DNA of 64,000 nt from Deltaproteobacteria bacterium (lineage in GTDB: Bacteria > UBA10199 > DSSB01), in contig JACKPJ010000003.1 of assembly GCA_024233625.1 (NCBI GenBank), positions 62,001 to 126,000 on the forward strand, in the 5' to 3' direction. A model generated the notes under the pieces. The model worked only from the letters and a program-made list of their open reading frames with translations. It was not told the DNA's origin and made no database searches. The translations under genes were made by a program, and so were the position numbers. Below are positions 54,714-63,991 of this stretch, piece by piece (the first letter of the stretch is position 1; each line of letters opens with the position of its first letter).

Positions 54714-55754
54714 ATGGAGCTTGTAGAACCTAAAATTCTTGATGTAACAATAAGAGATGGGTCTTACCTAGTCGATCATAATATTAGCATTGATTTTACC
54801 CAAAAATTAGCACGGGGATTAACAGAAAGTGGAATTCGCTATGCTGAAATCTGTCATGGCGCAGGGATTGGTGGCGGTATGGTTGGGTACTCTTCCTTAG
54901 CCGATGACGATGAGCTCATGGAAGCCGCACTAGGAGCTGCACCCAATCTGAAACTCAGTGCGTTTATTCCTGCAAATGATAAATGCATTCCCCTCATACC
55001 TGGATTATCAAATTTTTTTGAAATGGGTCGTATTGGAGTTAATATAGACTCTATCCCCTCCATTGAGAAAATTGTCAAAAAACTAATAAAATACAAAAAA
55101 ACCATTTCCGTACAACTGGTGCGTACACACGCCAAAAGCCCAGAATTTGCGGCGACTGCCGCGAAACAAGCTCAAGAAATAGGAGCAGATATCGTCTATA
55201 TTGTGGATAGTTTTGGAAGCATGGCACCTCAAGAGGTCAAGCTCTATATCGAAGCTTTAAAGTCAGAAATTAACGTAGAGATTGGCTTTCATGGACATAA
55301 TCACACAGGACTAGCTGTTCCAAATGCCATTGCAGCTTGGGAAGCAGGAGCTTCTTGGATCGATGCCAGCCTAATGGGAGTTGGCAGAGCTCCAGGAAAT
55401 ACTGTATTAGAAGCTTTGGTCTTACTTTTACAAGAAAAAGGGAGTCGTCAAGACATTAAACTGAATAAGCTTTGTGAAACGACTTTATCGACAGTTCTTC
55501 CTTTCTTTCAAGAAGCTCCAAAAATCACTCTTAGAAATTTATTCTGCGCAAAAGAAAAAATTGATTTTGTTAACGAAAGTGTCTTGGATTTAATGGCCAA
55601 CGTTCTCATGCAACCTATTTCAGAGTTTATTTCTAACTTACGACAAAACATCGGCGATAAGGTCCAACTTGAGGAAAAAGATATTCGACACTATCTAAAA
55701 GAACAAGGACACAATTACGATAAATTGATTGGCGCAATAAACAGTAACGCATAA
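54714..55754 (+). CDS. HOA-type aldolase (DRE-TIM), metal site intact
   Basis: A 346-residue TIM-barrel lyase of the DRE-TIM/HMGL superfamily, nearest in feel to 4-hydroxy-2-oxovalerate aldolases, which release pyruvate from hydroxy-keto acids using a divalent metal. The signature is complete: Arg14-Asp15-Gly16 (VTIRDGSYLVDH) and the metal ligands His193 and His195 (GFHGHNHTGLAVPN). The catalytic His found three residues after Asp in DmpG is Tyr18 here, as in RDGGY-type relatives. The C-terminal part is helical. The second aldolase follows 19 bases on. Substrate unknown. Confidence 0.85.
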   Translation: MELVEPKILDVTIRDGSYLVDHNISIDFTQKLARGLTESGIRYAEICHGAGIGGGMVGYSSLADDDELMEAALGAAPNLKLSAFIPANDKCIPLIPGLSNFFEMGRIGVNIDSIPSIEKIVKKLIKYKKTISVQLVRTHAKSPEFAATAAKQAQEIGADIVYIVDSFGSMAPQEVKLYIEALKSEINVEIGFHGHNHTGLAVPNAIAAWEAGASWIDASLMGVGRAPGNTVLEALVLLLQEKGSRQDIKLNKLCETTLSTVLPFFQEAPKITLRNLFCAKEKIDFVNESVLDLMANVLMQPISEFISNLRQNIGDKVQLEEKDIRHYLKEQGHNYDKLIGAINSNA

Positions 55755-55773
55755 TATATTTTAAGGACTCGAT

Positions 55774-56829
55774 GTGGATAAAGGTAAATTAAAAATCATT
55801 GATGTTACCATTAAAGAAGGCGGTTTTCTAGTCAATCACCATTTCTTGGCAGACCAAGTTGCAGATATTGCACGCGAGTTGCAACGAGCTGGAGTTGAAT
55901 ATACTGAGATATCTCATGGCCATGGTATTGGAACTTTAAAAAGAGGCGGAACTGGGCTTCATAACGACGAAGAGATTTTACAAGCCGCCAAAGAAGCTGC
56001 TCCCGAACTTAAACTTTGTGTGTTCATTTCAAGCAAAAGCGCTTGGCTAGAGGATATTGAAAGAGTTGCACCTTGGATCGATTGCGGCCGAGTTGGCACA
56101 AACATTGATCAGCTTTATCAATCCCAAAAACAAATCGAAAAACTCAAAAAACTCGGCAAAACTGCAATAAGTCAGCTCATGCGGGTGCATGCTTTCTCCC
56201 CCGAAGAAGTTGCTGAAACTGCAGCAGAAGTGTCTAAAATGGGTGCTGAAGTCATTTATCTCACTGACACGTACGGAAGTATGGGACCTGAAGATGTCAA
56301 AAAATACATCCATGCAGTAAAAAGTCGCATAGATTTGCCACTTGGTTTTCAATCCAGAAACCATACTGGCCGATCTATTCATAATACTCTAGTCGCATTT
56401 GAAGAAGGCGCTGAATGGTTAGATGGATCCATTAATGGCATGGGTAAAGGAGGTGGAGTCACGCAGCTTGAAGTGCTCGCCTATCACTTACAGACAAAAG
56501 GTCTTTGTAAAAATTTCGATTTGATAGAACTAAGCCATACCGCTAAAAATTTTGTTCTCCCCGCAATCCGTCGAAGTCCATTTATCAACTACGTTAGCTT
56601 ACTCACAGCAAAATACAAAATTGACTTTAGCCAGGATATCCTGGTTGAACAAATCGCAAATATTTTACAAGTTGATCCGGAAGAAATCTTTTTAAGGATC
56701 AAAAAAAGCAATCCCAAAGCTATTCAAGCGACAGATGAAAATCTCAAACAAATTCTTTCAGAAGAAGGTCTCGATTTAGATGTTGTGATGGAATTTATCA
56801 AAAGGGGAAAAATTCCTCACTTTTCTTAA
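55774..56829 (+). CDS. Aldolase paralogue with degenerate metal site
   Basis: A 351-residue paralogue of the preceding aldolase, alignable residue for residue over the N-terminal 200 positions (TIRDG/TIKEG; GFHGHNHTG/GFQSRNHTG). The superfamily's Arg and metal Asp are Lys14 and Glu15, and both metal-binding His are Gln193 and Arg195. It is therefore unlikely to bind a metal or to cleave the usual substrate; it may be a regulatory or structural partner forming a heteromer. The fold-forming motifs (GAEVIYLTDTYGSMGPE, NGMGKGGG) are preserved, which argues against decay. The start is GTG 55774 with AAGGA seven bases upstream. Confidence 0.85.
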   Translation: MDKGKLKIIDVTIKEGGFLVNHHFLADQVADIARELQRAGVEYTEISHGHGIGTLKRGGTGLHNDEEILQAAKEAAPELKLCVFISSKSAWLEDIERVAPWIDCGRVGTNIDQLYQSQKQIEKLKKLGKTAISQLMRVHAFSPEEVAETAAEVSKMGAEVIYLTDTYGSMGPEDVKKYIHAVKSRIDLPLGFQSRNHTGRSIHNTLVAFEEGAEWLDGSINGMGKGGGVTQLEVLAYHLQTKGLCKNFDLIELSHTAKNFVLPAIRRSPFINYVSLLTAKYKIDFSQDILVEQIANILQVDPEEIFLRIKKSNPKAIQATDENLKQILSEEGLDLDVVMEFIKRGKIPHFS

Positions 56830-56879
56830 GCTAAAGAAAATCAAAACAATACTCCATAAAAAAAAATTAAATTCTACTA

Positions 56880-57800
56880 TTAAACTTTTTTAGCCCTGAT
56901 CAGATAATAACCAGCACACTGATTTTTGAAAGAATAATAGCGAAAGTATATAATCGACAGCCAATTAATTAAAAAGTAAATATCTTTTTTATTCAGCGAA
57001 GGCTCTTCAATCGACTTTAGTACTGGCTCTTTAAATGCTTCATAAAAAGGCAATACTTCTCTACTAATATTTTCAACTGCCTCTACCTCAAAACCACTAT
57101 TTTCTATAAGTTTAAGATAATCATCATAATAATAAGAAAAAAAATCTTTTGAATCAAAATTAGATTTTTCTTTTTCTAAATGCAGCAGCAAGTACTCATA
57201 TAGCAAAACATTGAAATAAGATGATCGAGGGAAATTTTTGGGTATAATTGATTGTATAGCCGAGTAATGTTCTGGTTCAAAAACTTCTGATTTCATGACG
57301 AGAGGTTCCGCAAGACACAGGTACCCTCCTTTAAGTAATTTATTCCAACTACCTTTTAAAAATGCTCGTTTATCTGGAAAAAGCTGAGCAGACTCCAAAG
57401 CTAAAATACGGTCCACCTGTTCCGACGTCACCTCATCGAGCCTAGTGGCATCTCCATATATAAACTTTAATTTTTTCTTAAAACTAGGAAAGTCATTCAA
57501 TTTTGCGTTAGCTAATGAGATCTGATGTTCAGAAATATTTAATCCTAAAATATCTTTACAATTGTATTCTTTTAAATAAAAAAAGTCTTGTTCTCCAGTT
57601 CCAAAACCTAAATCGATCAGCTTTGAACTCTCACCCAACAAACTAAAGTCGCCAAACTTTTTTACTAAAGCTTCTTGAGCCTCCTGAACACTTGTATTCC
57701 TATCGCTCCAATAGCCAAAATTAATATATTCCGATTGATATAAAAGAAGAAAAGCATCCGTTATATTATTAAAAAAGTCGGCAACGCTATTTTTTTTCAT
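56880..57800 (-). CDS. Class I SAM-dependent methyltransferase
   Basis: A 306-residue methyltransferase. Motif I is LIDLGFGTGEQDFFYL, followed by ILGLNISEHQISLANAKL (motif II) and ILALESAQLFPDKRAF (post-motif region as in RebM and geranyl-diphosphate-type methyltransferases). An aromatic-rich C-terminal domain follows. Substrate unknown; a small molecule is likely. I place the start at ATG 57800 because the HU terminator lies at 57831-57860, inside any longer frame. It converges with the aldolase operon; a functional link is only suggested by proximity. Confidence 0.85.
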   Translation of the reverse strand: MKKNSVADFFNNITDAFLLLYQSEYINFGYWSDRNTSVQEAQEALVKKFGDFSLLGESSKLIDLGFGTGEQDFFYLKEYNCKDILGLNISEHQISLANAKLNDFPSFKKKLKFIYGDATRLDEVTSEQVDRILALESAQLFPDKRAFLKGSWNKLLKGGYLCLAEPLVMKSEVFEPEHYSAIQSIIPKNFPRSSYFNVLLYEYLLLHLEKEKSNFDSKDFFSYYYDDYLKLIENSGFEVEAVENISREVLPFYEAFKEPVLKSIEEPSLNKKDIYFLINWLSIIYFRYYSFKNQCAGYYLIRAKKV

Positions 57801-57830
57801 TATCTCCACAATACACCTCTTGAGACTAAT

Positions 57831-57860
57831 AAAAAACCCCTTCAGCAAAAACTAAAGGGG
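57831..57860 (-). terminator. Terminator of the HU gene
   Basis: CCCCTT (57837-57842) pairs with AAGGGG (57855-57860). Read on the minus strand a T6 run (complement of 57831-57836) follows, 41 bases after the HU stop. It separates HU from the methyltransferase and decides the start of the latter. Confidence 0.8.
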
Positions 57861-57900
57861 CAATGAAACTTTTCTATAAATTTTATAAAAGTTCTAAAAA

Positions 57901-58194
57901 CTATTTCTTTTTAGCAATTAAAATAGCATCTTTAGCTGCTTTAGCAACACGGAACTTCACTACTTTTTTTGCTGGGATTTTAATCGGCTCACCGGTTTGA
58001 GGATTGCGGCCTTTTCGTGCTTTACGACTTACTAAGACTAATTTGCCTAAGCCTGGAAGTGTAAAACCATTTTTGGCTTCTTTATAAGCAAGAGAAGAAA
58101 GTTCATCAAAAAATTGATTAGTATCTTTCTTGGTCATGCCCAATTTCTCAGAGAGCTTTTGCACTATTTGCGCTTTTGTGAGTGCTTTTGCCAT
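57901..58194 (-). CDS. HU-family DNA-binding protein
   Basis: A 97-residue histone-like protein. MAKALTKAQIVQKLSEKLG, then FTLPGLGKLVLVSRKARKGRNPQTGEPI, is the HU/IHF fold with the conserved Arg-Asn-Pro in the beta arm. The C-terminal Lys-rich end (AILIAKKK) fits HU rather than IHF. It stands alone with its own terminator; distinct from ihfA at 42342. Confidence 0.92.
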   Translation of the reverse strand: MAKALTKAQIVQKLSEKLGMTKKDTNQFFDELSSLAYKEAKNGFTLPGLGKLVLVSRKARKGRNPQTGEPIKIPAKKVVKFRVAKAAKDAILIAKKK

Positions 58195-58461
58195 GAGTTT
58201 TTCCTTTCTTTCGTTTAATTAAATAACGGCAAAATCATATTTTGCCGAAACTCATTTTTCTAGTCATGAACATCCCCCTGTCTCTTTTATCATTTTAGCT
58301 CATTTTATTTTAATCAAGACTAGAGGCTCATGAACGCTTCTTAAATGTATTTAGGCCCATCTGGCAAGCTTTTTATGCATTATCGAAGCATTTTTTGAAT
58401 ATTTTAACGAGGATAGAATAAAATTGAAAGCAGAAACTTGGCTTTATTTATTAAAATCATT

Positions 58462-61400
58462 TTACTCATCGTGTGCTTGGTGTTTTAAACGACTCATCCA
58501 ATCTCCAAAGACTGCCAATAAAACGGGAATCATAAAAGCAGCCAATAATGAGCCTGAGGCAATTCCCCAATTCATTGCTTTTGCCATTGGTTGAATAAAA
58601 GGATCACGCCCTCCGATTCCAAAAGCAGCAGGGAAAACCCCAAGAATTGTCGTTAAAGTTGTGAGAATAATTGCTCGAAAACGTAAACGCGAACCTTTAA
58701 TAATCGACTCATGGAAAGTCCATTGGCGTTTCTTATGTTCACGATGCACGAAGTCAATTAAGATAATTCCACTATCCACCACAACTCCCGCAAAACCTAC
58801 GATACCTAAAAACGCTAAGAAAGAAAGCGGCTCACTATCAAGATAAAACGCTATAATGACACCTAAGATTCCCATTGGAATGGTGGTCATAATAACAAAA
58901 GGCTCCCATAACGAACGGAAAGTTACAGCTAAAATAATAAAGATCAAAAGCATCGCTAGAATAAAAGCTTTCTTGAGGTCATCTAAGGATTCCTGGGTAT
59001 CTTCCTCTTCACCTCCATATTTGACGAGAACATTAGACTCACTAGCTAAACGTTTTTTAAATTGCTCTTCCAGCTGGGTATTTACTTTTCCCGAAGTCGT
59101 TATTTTCTCATCAACATTTGCGCTCACCGTCACCAAGCGTTTTCGTTCATCATGTTTAATCGCCGCAATAGATGGTTTTCGATTAAAACTCGCTATCTCA
59201 GAGAGCGGAATAAGATCTCCTCGGGAATTTGAAATTAGCAATAAATCAAGGGAGCTTTTTTCATCACGTAAGTGCTCTGGAAAACGAACGACCACATCGA
59301 CTTCCTCATCTCCTTTCTTAATAGTTGTGGCAACTCCTCCATCAAAACCAATACGAACTGCTCTAGCAATGTCCTGGTAAGTCAAGCCCGCACGAGCCAT
59401 ACGCTCAACATCAACATGTGCAGTTAATTCATCCTTACCGTTCTCAAAATCACTCTTGATATCTTTGACTCCGGGAATTTGTTTTAGTGCTGCAATGTAC
59501 TCATCTGCTAGTTTATTTAAAGGAGGAAAATCATCACCTTTAATTCTAACTGCTACCGGCTTACCGATGGGGGGACCTGCGCGTACTTCATCAAAATAAA
59601 ATCGTGTTTTTTCGACATAAAAATGCTGATCTAACCAAGCATCTGCACGCGGCAATTGAAACGCAAAATCCAAAGTATACACTTGTAAAAACGGATTAAA
59701 AGTCTTGGAAAGCACTCCATCAACGACGAGCATAACTTCTTCTAAGTGCTCTTTGATCATGGTCTTAGGATCTTGCAGAGGATGAATTTTAGAACGCAAA
59801 ACTTTAATAATATCCTGAGCACTACGCTTTCGATCTCGTTCTGGAGTAAGAAAGACATGTATTTGTCCAACATGTGAGGCACGTTGAGAAAAAGGGTCAT
59901 TCGGATCATTTTGAGTTATACCTCCCTGAGTTAACAAACTATCCAACTCATGGGGAAGAACACTTTGATGAATGATTTTTTCGATTTTTTTAAGTTCAGC
60001 AGTAGTCGTTTCAACAGGAGTGCCAATTTTCCCTTCATAACGAATAAAGAATTGTTCAATTCCTCGACTGGGAAAAAGAATAAAAGGGACTCTTGCCATG
60101 CCAAATAAGATGGTTCCGATAGAAAAAACTCCAAAAAGGATTATAGCTAAGTAACGAAAACGAATTAAAAAACGCAAGATCGCTTCATATGTATTAAGAC
60201 TAAAATCTAAAATTCGAGAACCCTTTCTCTTGTTAAACTCTTTGGCAGCTCGCTTTTCTGACATGCGATTAAACTCCGCCATATGAGAAGGAAGAACCAA
60301 AACGGCTTGAATCAAGGAAGCAACCAAAGTAATGATCACCACCATAGGAATTTGACGCACAAACTTACCAATAATTCCTGACATAATAATTAAAGGCAAA
60401 AATGCCGTAATGGTAGTGAGCACGGTTGCTATCACAGCAAGCATGACTTCAGAAGTTCCTTTAATGGCGGCTTGTTTAGGTGGCATACCCTCTTCAATGT
60501 AACGATGGATATTTTCAGCAATGACGATATCCTCATCGACCAGCATCCCTAAGACCATTATCAAACCAAATAAACTCATAAGATTGATGCTAATTCCAAA
60601 AAAATCCATCAGGGCAAAAGCCGCAAGAATAGCTGTCACCATCCCCAAAATGGCACTCAATGCAGTTCGCGGGGATAAAAAAAGCACAAGTGGAATCATC
60701 AACAAAATGAGACCAATGACACCGTTATTAATTAATACCCCCAAACGGCGTTTCACATAATAAGAGACGTCATTGACTAAAGCCACTTTCACTCGGCTTT
60801 TATTGAGAAGATGAACCTGATGAACAAATTTTGCTAAGTGTTGGAAAAAAGGATCGAGTTGAATTGTTGTCTTGTTATCATTATAAAATATTTTTTTTGC
60901 CGAAAAAAGCAACTCAGCTAATTCTGATTTTAACTGAAAGTTCTGGGGATCGAGTTCCTTAGGAGCTGACTGAAGAAACTTGTTCACATCACTTTTAAGA
61001 TCTTCGACCAACTCAATAATGTCGCCACTTTCCTTTTTCAAAATTTGCAAATTAACCGAAACATTTTCATTGGTACGGTTGGTAATAGTTTCTTCTTCCA
61101 AACGGGAAACTACCTGGGCAATGTCTTTAATTTTAATATTATAGCCACGATCATTTGCCCGAACGACCGTTTCCTCAATACCTTTTAAGTCAAAAAACTC
61201 TCCAGAGACACGCAGAATGACCTCACGATCGCCAACATCGATCGTACCCCCAGGAATATTGACATTCGTACGGCTTAAAGCATTCATTACTTGTGCCAAG
61301 GAGACATAAGCTTCGCGTATACGCCCTGGATCGACCTCGACCGAAAATTCGGGTTCACGATAACCACGACGAACCACACTCGCAACTTCAGGATTTTCTA

Positions 61401-61893
61401 AAACAATATCTTCCAGCCGCTTTGCTTGTTCCCTCAACTCCTCTGAACTGACGTCTCCATAAAGTGCCACTTCAATCACTGGAGTATTTTTAGTACTAAT
61501 CTCTTCGACCACAGGTTTGTCCTCTAAATCAGAAGGCAAATCTTCAACACGATCGACAGCACGTTGAATATCATTAACAACTTTCACTTTATCTTCAGCA
61601 CCAGGCTCAATTGTTAAGTAAATTAAAGATAAGCCCTCGACGGAAGCACTCACCATTTCTTTAATGTCATCGACTTCTTTGAGCTCTTTTTCGAGAGGAA
61701 TGGTCAGCAGTTTTTCAACTTGTTCTGGAGTCGAACCAGGATATACTGTACTTATTTGGACAATATCAAATTTGATGTTGGGAAAAGCCTCACGCTTGAT
61801 TGTGAACAGTGACCAAGCTCCTACAAACATAATAAATAAAGTTAGCAAGTTGACTAACAAACTATTTTTTACGGACCATTCAGCGAGTTTCAT
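58462..61893 (-). CDS. RND efflux permease, second copy
   Basis: A 1143-residue RND pump, longer than usual because of an insertion after the first porter domain (residues about 300-380). Helix 4 carries VLGMLVDEDIVIAENIH, where the second Asp of the relay is Glu, and helix 10 reads GFAGVVVDSGIILIDF, so the usual Lys is absent; this is the widespread VDS/VNDS subgroup, distinct from the pump at 38558. ATG 61893 has GAGG nine bases upstream and overlaps the TolC-type stop. No adaptor gene is adjacent. Confidence 0.93.
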   Translation of the reverse strand: MKLAEWSVKNSLLVNLLTLFIMFVGAWSLFTIKREAFPNIKFDIVQISTVYPGSTPEQVEKLLTIPLEKELKEVDDIKEMVSASVEGLSLIYLTIEPGAEDKVKVVNDIQRAVDRVEDLPSDLEDKPVVEEISTKNTPVIEVALYGDVSSEELREQAKRLEDIVLENPEVASVVRRGYREPEFSVEVDPGRIREAYVSLAQVMNALSRTNVNIPGGTIDVGDREVILRVSGEFFDLKGIEETVVRANDRGYNIKIKDIAQVVSRLEEETITNRTNENVSVNLQILKKESGDIIELVEDLKSDVNKFLQSAPKELDPQNFQLKSELAELLFSAKKIFYNDNKTTIQLDPFFQHLAKFVHQVHLLNKSRVKVALVNDVSYYVKRRLGVLINNGVIGLILLMIPLVLFLSPRTALSAILGMVTAILAAFALMDFFGISINLMSLFGLIMVLGMLVDEDIVIAENIHRYIEEGMPPKQAAIKGTSEVMLAVIATVLTTITAFLPLIIMSGIIGKFVRQIPMVVIITLVASLIQAVLVLPSHMAEFNRMSEKRAAKEFNKRKGSRILDFSLNTYEAILRFLIRFRYLAIILFGVFSIGTILFGMARVPFILFPSRGIEQFFIRYEGKIGTPVETTTAELKKIEKIIHQSVLPHELDSLLTQGGITQNDPNDPFSQRASHVGQIHVFLTPERDRKRSAQDIIKVLRSKIHPLQDPKTMIKEHLEEVMLVVDGVLSKTFNPFLQVYTLDFAFQLPRADAWLDQHFYVEKTRFYFDEVRAGPPIGKPVAVRIKGDDFPPLNKLADEYIAALKQIPGVKDIKSDFENGKDELTAHVDVERMARAGLTYQDIARAVRIGFDGGVATTIKKGDEEVDVVVRFPEHLRDEKSSLDLLLISNSRGDLIPLSEIASFNRKPSIAAIKHDERKRLVTVSANVDEKITTSGKVNTQLEEQFKKRLASESNVLVKYGGEEEDTQESLDDLKKAFILAMLLIFIILAVTFRSLWEPFVIMTTIPMGILGVIIAFYLDSEPLSFLAFLGIVGFAGVVVDSGIILIDFVHREHKKRQWTFHESIIKGSRLRFRAIILTTLTTILGVFPAAFGIGGRDPFIQPMAKAMNWGIASGSLLAAFMIPVLLAVFGDWMSRLKHQAHDE

Positions 61894-63367
61894 AGGATGA
61901 TGCCTCAACTTTAGGTGGAATTAAGTTTGAAATCACTCGACGTAAATCAACTTCTGCAAGTTTTAAGCGAAGTTTTGCTTCTAAGCGTCTTTGCTCTGCA
62001 GCTAAATAATCTTCTTGAAAACGCACAATCATATCACTGCTCGAGCGGCCTAAACGATAGTTTTTATCTTCAATATTGAGTTTATTTTTTTGTAAGGCAA
62101 CAATCTGGTGATATTTTTGCACTTCCTCATCCTGAAGCTTCAGTTCACGCAAAACTTCATCAACCTCTAAAACAATGGCATTTTCAGCATTTTTGAGCTG
62201 TAATAAAAGCTGGGCTTTTTCTAATTGTTTTTTTTCAAGCTCGCTCTTGGCTCGTCGATTTTCAAGACTCAAACCAAACTGAGCACCAATGAGCCAATTT
62301 GGGTGTTGCCCACTAAAGGTTTCACCCAAAGCGGTTCCATAATTGGGATCTACTGAATTTAATCTTAAAGAACTAAACAGGTCTAAACTAGGCCATTTTT
62401 GATCTTTAGCGGTCGCAATTTGTATATCCTTGGCTTCAGCTTGTTGGTTAAGAGCTAAAAAATCCTGGCGATTTTGCAAAGCCGAACTGATCATCTCCTC
62501 TCGTTTTAATCGAGACACTCTTATATTAAGAGTGGAAGGAGGCTGAAGAGAAACAGAATCTGGCAAATTCAAAAAATACCTTAATCGCTTTTCTTCATCC
62601 TTTAAAAAATTTTCAGCTCGCAAAACACTGACTTTTCTCTCGGCAACTAATGCCTTTGCAGCTAAAATATCGGGATCTTCTGTTAAACCAATTCGTTGAT
62701 TCTCTTGAGTAAGACTGAGAAATTCATTGGCCCTTATTAAAAACTGCCTTGTTAGATAAAGATTACGTTTTGCTACCACCCAACGCCAATACACTACCAA
62801 AGCTTCATAAACTTTACTTTCGACAGAATAATAAGTCGAGCTTTGCACAATCTCCGTTTGCTTTTTGGCTAAGCTCAGTGCCGCACGGTCAGATTTGCCA
62901 AAACGGTTCCGCAAGAGATTCATTCTTGCTTCAAAACTGAGCTGAGTTTCAAAAACTCGAGGATTTCCTGAAAAAGGAGCTTGATCTCCTGTAATAAAAG
63001 GTGAATTCGTACTCGTTCGAATATTACTTAAGCCGACTCCTGCTTCCACACCATAAGGGAATTTCTTCGCAGCTTGGCCTTCATATAATATCGTGCGATT
63101 ATCCGTACCAAATACATCAATTTGAACGTCTTTTTGATCGAGTTGATAATAAGCTTGGCCTTGAACTTGAGTATCAAAAGCACTTCTTGCGAGTTTTTCA
63201 CCTGTCTTTGCAATCTCAGGATCGTAATATTGCGATCTCACATCTAAATTTTGTTGTAAAACGCGCTGAATAACCTCTGCTTCGCTGAGAGATTCAGCCG
63301 CAAAAGATTGTGCAGAACTGAAATAGGACATCAGGAAGAAAAGACAATAATAAATAAGTTTATTCAT
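61880..63367 (-). CDS. TolC-family outer membrane factor, second copy
   Basis: A 495-residue outer-membrane protein with a signal peptide (IYYCLFFLMSYFSSAQSFAAE) and two OEP helical repeats (SLAKKQTEIVQSSTYYSVESK in the first; NAIVLEVDEVLRELKLQDEEV in the second). The start is ATG 63367 or 63388; both give an export signal. The gene overlaps the RND permease by 14 bases. It is more divergent from the TolC at 37290 than expected for a recent duplicate. Confidence 0.88.
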   Translation of the reverse strand: MNKLIYYCLFFLMSYFSSAQSFAAESLSEAEVIQRVLQQNLDVRSQYYDPEIAKTGEKLARSAFDTQVQGQAYYQLDQKDVQIDVFGTDNRTILYEGQAAKKFPYGVEAGVGLSNIRTSTNSPFITGDQAPFSGNPRVFETQLSFEARMNLLRNRFGKSDRAALSLAKKQTEIVQSSTYYSVESKVYEALVVYWRWVVAKRNLYLTRQFLIRANEFLSLTQENQRIGLTEDPDILAAKALVAERKVSVLRAENFLKDEEKRLRYFLNLPDSVSLQPPSTLNIRVSRLKREEMISSALQNRQDFLALNQQAEAKDIQIATAKDQKWPSLDLFSSLRLNSVDPNYGTALGETFSGQHPNWLIGAQFGLSLENRRAKSELEKKQLEKAQLLLQLKNAENAIVLEVDEVLRELKLQDEEVQKYHQIVALQKNKLNIEDKNYRLGRSSSDMIVRFQEDYLAAEQRRLEAKLRLKLAEVDLRRVISNLIPPKVEASSYETR

Positions 63368-63499
63368 GGGCTTAATGGAAATCCTCATCTCATAATCAAC
63401 AGGCTTTTTCTAGCTTTTTCTCATTTTTTTCGTATTAATTTTCTTTTAAGATAAATAAAGTAAAATAAGATATTCTATGATAAAAATACAGGTCAAGTC

Positions 63500-63991
63500 A
63501 TGCTAAATTTTAAAGTACAAATTCTTTCGTGGATTAGAAAAAACCCTGGAATTTTTTTAGTGCAAGAAAACAAAAAAGAAATTTCCTTACAAGAAATCTA
63601 TTCGCAAAAAGAACTCAAGATTCAGCTTTCAAAAATTACCGACAGTGAAGAAAAGAAAAACTCTCTCAATCCTTTGGAGACTTATCTGATATTACTTTTA
63701 GATAATGCCTCGCAACTCGTTCTCTGTCAGCAAGGCATAGCCTTCCCACCTGATTTTACCCACAGTGGAGAATTGAACTTACCCAACGCTGTTTATTGCA
63801 TAAAAGACATCAACAACTTTTTACATCAACTCAGGCATTTAGCTCTCGAATCAGATCGTCGCAAAGAAGCCCTTGAACTCATTTTGATCCTTATCGCCTT
63901 GTTAGATGGAGCTAAAAAAATTGGCCTTCAAGTTCAAGAAGAAACCCAAGAAGTTGAAGGAATACTCAACTTAATTGAAAAGAGCTCTTGA
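63500..63991 (+). CDS. Protein of unknown function
   Basis: A 163-residue protein of unknown family. It has no signal peptide; the start MLNFKVQILSWIRKNPGIFLV is mildly hydrophobic, the middle has strands (LILLLDNASQLVLCQQGIAF), and the end is a long helix (EALELILILIALLDGAKKIG). AGGT lies eight bases before ATG 63500. It is divergent from the TolC gene and stops nine bases before the window edge, so a downstream partner may lie outside. Confidence 0.6.
   Translation: MLNFKVQILSWIRKNPGIFLVQENKKEISLQEIYSQKELKIQLSKITDSEEKKNSLNPLETYLILLLDNASQLVLCQQGIAFPPDFTHSGELNLPNAVYCIKDINNFLHQLRHLALESDRRKEALELILILIALLDGAKKIGLQVQEETQEVEGILNLIEKSS

Noticed and set aside
53192..56829. Prophage or integrated element in the orphan-gene stretch
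   Set aside because: No integrase, phage structural gene, direct repeat at the nearby tRNA-Val, or sharp change in base composition is seen.
55774..56829. Second aldolase as a decaying pseudogene
   Set aside because: Full-length frame, good ribosome site and intact fold motifs; only the active-site residues changed, which points to altered function and not decay.
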